Assembly: GCA_016928875.1 (NCBI GenBank)
Contig: JAFGJY010000034.1
Coordinates: 1 to 44,050, forward strand
Source of the DNA: Candidatus Omnitrophota bacterium
Lineage (GTDB): Bacteria; Omnitrophota; Omnitrophia; JAHJGZ01; JAFGJY01
Reading direction: 5' to 3'
DNA length: 44,050 nt
More model-generated notes on the stretch are below. The model ran no database searches, was not told where the DNA came from, and was given only the letters and a program-made list of their open reading frames with translations. The stretch itself is not shown here. The first letter of the stretch is position 1.

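Noticed and set aside
3708-44050. Divergent SecA/DEAD helicase domain, reported in some giant bacterial proteins
   Set aside because: I looked for Walker A and DEAD-type motifs in the visible part and saw none; it could lie upstream of the window.

Overview
The window is dominated by one giant reading frame on the minus strand. It enters at the right edge (44050), is uninterrupted for about 40.3 kb, and stops at 3708-3710, so more than 13,440 codons are visible and the N-terminus lies outside. To its left are a frameshifted REP-associated tyrosine transposase (3084-3540) with REP-like palindromes, and a secreted two-domain protein (1-2877, minus, C-terminus outside) that joins a phosphodiester-glycosidase-like region to a PPP-type metallophosphoesterase. 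All genes share one strand. I could see no tRNA, rRNA or CRISPR array. Plus-strand reading frames are antisense shadows.

Organism: a Gram-negative-type bacterium, probably uncultivated. Giant membrane proteins of this kind are best known from Candidatus Omnitrophota (for example 'Candidatus Velamenicoccus archaeovorus'), so that phylum is my leading guess. This is inference from architecture, not from a marker gene.

Layout of the giant protein, N to C (right to left): beta-rich segment (about 44050-43560); coiled coil (43350-42990); long alpha-helical segment (42980-40110); Thr/Ala/Ser-rich linker (40110-39850); a tandem array of about 28 clear plus 2 diverged copies of a unit built around a YFGxA helix (39680-31510); a helical segment with a second, roughly 130-residue repeat family (30680 to about 24650), interrupted by a glycoamylase-like catalytic domain of the kind found in cyclic beta-glucan synthases (27470-26220) and a beta-sandwich likely to be carbohydrate-binding (26130-25680); a long helical stretch (to 17700); a first membrane cluster (17660-15610) entered through a WVFLQQL heptad minisatellite; a soluble cassette with beta-hairpin repeats and a coiled coil (15610-11570); a second membrane cluster (11510-9530); a Lys/Glu-rich, AT-rich helical region (9500-5300); and a zincin-like metalloprotease core with an HELVH motif (about 5300-4550) before the C-terminal tail.

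How it may work together (inference): a very long envelope-spanning polypeptide anchored by two membrane clusters, with a repeat-built stalk or adhesion surface, a glucan-acting enzyme domain, and a protease near the C-terminus that may process the protein itself or a target. The neighbouring exported hydrolase could act on envelope phosphodiester or glycan material. None of these functional links is proven by the sequence.
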